NCBI GenBank assembly: GCA_963803125.1
Contig: CAWDLR010000003.1
Span: 1,240,001 to 1,304,000 of the forward strand
Direction of reading: 5' to 3'
Length of the DNA stretch: 64,000 bases
From: G963675935 sp963803125
Lineage (GTDB): Bacteria > Planctomycetota > Planctomycetia > Pirellulales > Thermoguttaceae
The notes below the pieces were generated by a model that saw only the letters and a program-made list of their open reading frames with translations, ran no database searches and was not told where the DNA came from. A program made the position numbers and the translations under genes. This document shows, piece by piece, positions 62,903 to 64,000 of the stretch (positions within the stretch are counted from its first letter, which is position 1; each line of letters begins with the position of its first letter).

Positions 62903-64000
62903 TCATTCGTGAGCCACGCTGACTTTTTCGCCGTCGGTCAGAGCGCTTTCGGGGGCGAGCACCACCCTCTCGTTCTCGGCCAGTCCGCGGACGATCTCGA
63001 CCTGCTCGTCGTTCATCAAGCCGATCTCGACGGTTTGCAGCCGGGCACGGCCGCCGCGAACGGCGAACACCTGCCACGTGTTGTCCGCAGCGCGGAACAG
63101 CGCAGAACGCGGAATCAAGAGGGCTTGCGTCCTCTCGGCGGTGAAAATCCGCACGCGGACACGATAGCCGACGCCGAGCCGCCGCTGCGTCAGCAGCCGT
63201 TCCACCTCGCCTGCTGCAAAGCGGAGAATCACCTTGACCCGCTGCTGTTCGACGCCCAGCGAGCTGACCTTGGTGAAGCCGGCGGGAAAGATGCGGCTGA
63301 CGACGGCCTTCGCCGGCGGCTGGCCGATGGCGGGACCATAAGTCTCCGCCCCGTCGCCGACCTCCGCCGCCACCACGTCGAGGCTGAGCACGTCGGCCTC
63401 GACCTCCAGGTCTTGCAGCCGCCCGGCCTCCAGCAGCGTCCGTCCGGCCGGCAGATAGCGCTCGTTGCTTACCAGGCGGTCGAGCACCACGCCGTCGACC
63501 GGACTGCGCATCGTGCCCCGCTGTTGCTCCTGCAACACCTGTTGCAGGCGGGCCTCGGCTTCCGCGCGCTCTTTTTCCAGTACGATACCGGTAAGTTTCT
63601 TACGGTCGATGTATTGCAGGACCATCGACGGCGTTAAGTTTGTGGCGGCGGCGACCGCCACCATCGCGGCATGAACCAGTTCGTCCTGCTTGTAGTCCAC
63701 GTCGCTCTGCACCTCGGCAAGCTCAGCCCGTTCCAACTCCTCTTGCGTCTCGGCGTGGGTCACCGCCAGTTGTTGCACGCGTTTTAGGTCCTTCTTCGCA
63801 TAGTCGAGCTTGGCTTTGCCGGCGATCATCCGCTCGGCCGCGGCCCGCACCGCCGCATTCATCGAATCGACGAATTTCTCCGCCTGCTGGTGGGCGGTCT
63901 TTTCGACGTTGACGTAGGCGTTTTCCTGGATGCTCGCGTCGAGCCGCTGCACCGCCGCCCGCGCCTGATCCGCCGCCAGCGCCAAATCGAGGGGAACGAT
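62903..64000 (-). CDS. HlyD-family secretion/efflux adaptor (partial, N-terminus outside window)
   Basis: At least 365 residues, open at the right edge. A long coiled coil (AVRAAAERMIAGKAKLDYAKKDLKRV and further helices) leads into the second half-motif of a barrel-sandwich domain (TMRSPVDGVVLDRLVSNERYL, LLEAGRLQDLEVEADVLS) and a beta-barrel and membrane-proximal part ending NERVVLAPESALTDGEKVSV. This is the C-terminal half of an HlyD/MacA-type periplasmic adaptor. The transporter partner should lie outside the window. Drug, metal or peptide export cannot be told apart. Confidence 0.85.
   Translation of the reverse strand: MVPLDLALAADQARAAVQRLDASIQENAYVNVEKTAHQQAEKFVDSMNAAVRAAAERMIAGKAKLDYAKKDLKRVQQLAVTHAETQEELERAELAEVQSDVDYKQDELVHAAMVAVAAATNLTPSMVLQYIDRKKLTGIVLEKERAEAEARLQQVLQEQQRGTMRSPVDGVVLDRLVSNERYLPAGRTLLEAGRLQDLEVEADVLSLDVVAAEVGDGAETYGPAIGQPPAKAVVSRIFPAGFTKVSSLGVEQQRVKVILRFAAGEVERLLTQRRLGVGYRVRVRIFTAERTQALLIPRSALFRAADNTWQVFAVRGGRARLQTVEIGLMNDEQVEIVRGLAENERVVLAPESALTDGEKVSVAHE

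Noticed and set aside
1..64000. tRNA or rRNA genes
   Set aside because: I scanned the intergenic spaces for tRNA arms and rRNA-like conserved stretches and saw none; a covariance-model search was not possible.

Overview
The window is about 64 kb of GC-rich bacterial chromosome, most likely from a planctomycete of the Pirellulales type. Evidence: tandem DUF1559 proteins with a type II pseudopilin N-terminus next to an ECF sigma factor and a FecR-domain protein, many large secreted proteins of unknown function, and intergenic spaces packed with palindromic repeats. No rRNA, tRNA or CRISPR array was found.

Layout. 1-8.6 kb is a molybdenum region: moaA (3' end), moaC, a MOSC-MogA fusion and moeA on the plus strand face a minus-strand run iorA-iorB-modA-modB-modC. 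The run encodes a Tat-exported two-subunit molybdenum hydroxylase and a molybdate ABC transporter. 9-16 kb holds greA, a cyclophilin, rsmD, a large secreted protein and a secreted thioredoxin-like protein. 16-23 kb is a heavy-metal efflux operon (czcC, a small Cys/His-rich secreted protein, czcB, czcA). 23-30 kb has membrane proteins, a large hydrolase/C45 fusion, a P-II protein, a PilZ protein and a response regulator. 30-32.4 kb holds a family 4 uracil-DNA glycosylase and der. 32.4-34.6 kb is a visibly less GC-rich island with an HD-domain protein and a small partner. 34.7-38.9 kb has an M28 peptidase, a DUF4254 protein and two HD-type membrane proteins. 39.2-42.2 kb is a type II restriction-modification system with a controller gene and C-box-like operators. 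43.7-50.2 kb is a lactate-utilisation (lutABC) locus that includes an iron alcohol dehydrogenase and is interrupted by an AlbA_2-ATPase/ParA pair. 50.2-64 kb has a secreted alpha/alpha-barrel-like protein, the sigma/FecR/DUF1559 cluster, fumarase, a coiled-coil membrane protein, a PAS-GAF-receiver protein, a metallophosphoesterase and an HlyD-type adaptor cut by the window end.

Two features cross the whole window. First, at least a dozen families of short palindromic or inverted repeats occur, several in two copies. Some have entered reading frames: fumarase, a FecR protein and the hydrolase/C45 protein carry in-frame repeat-derived segments, and other genes use repeat DNA for their start region or stop codon. 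Second, seven otherwise well-conserved genes carry eight single-frame disruptions. These are most simply read as assembly indels but could be decay. Domain calls come from reading motifs; no database search was run.
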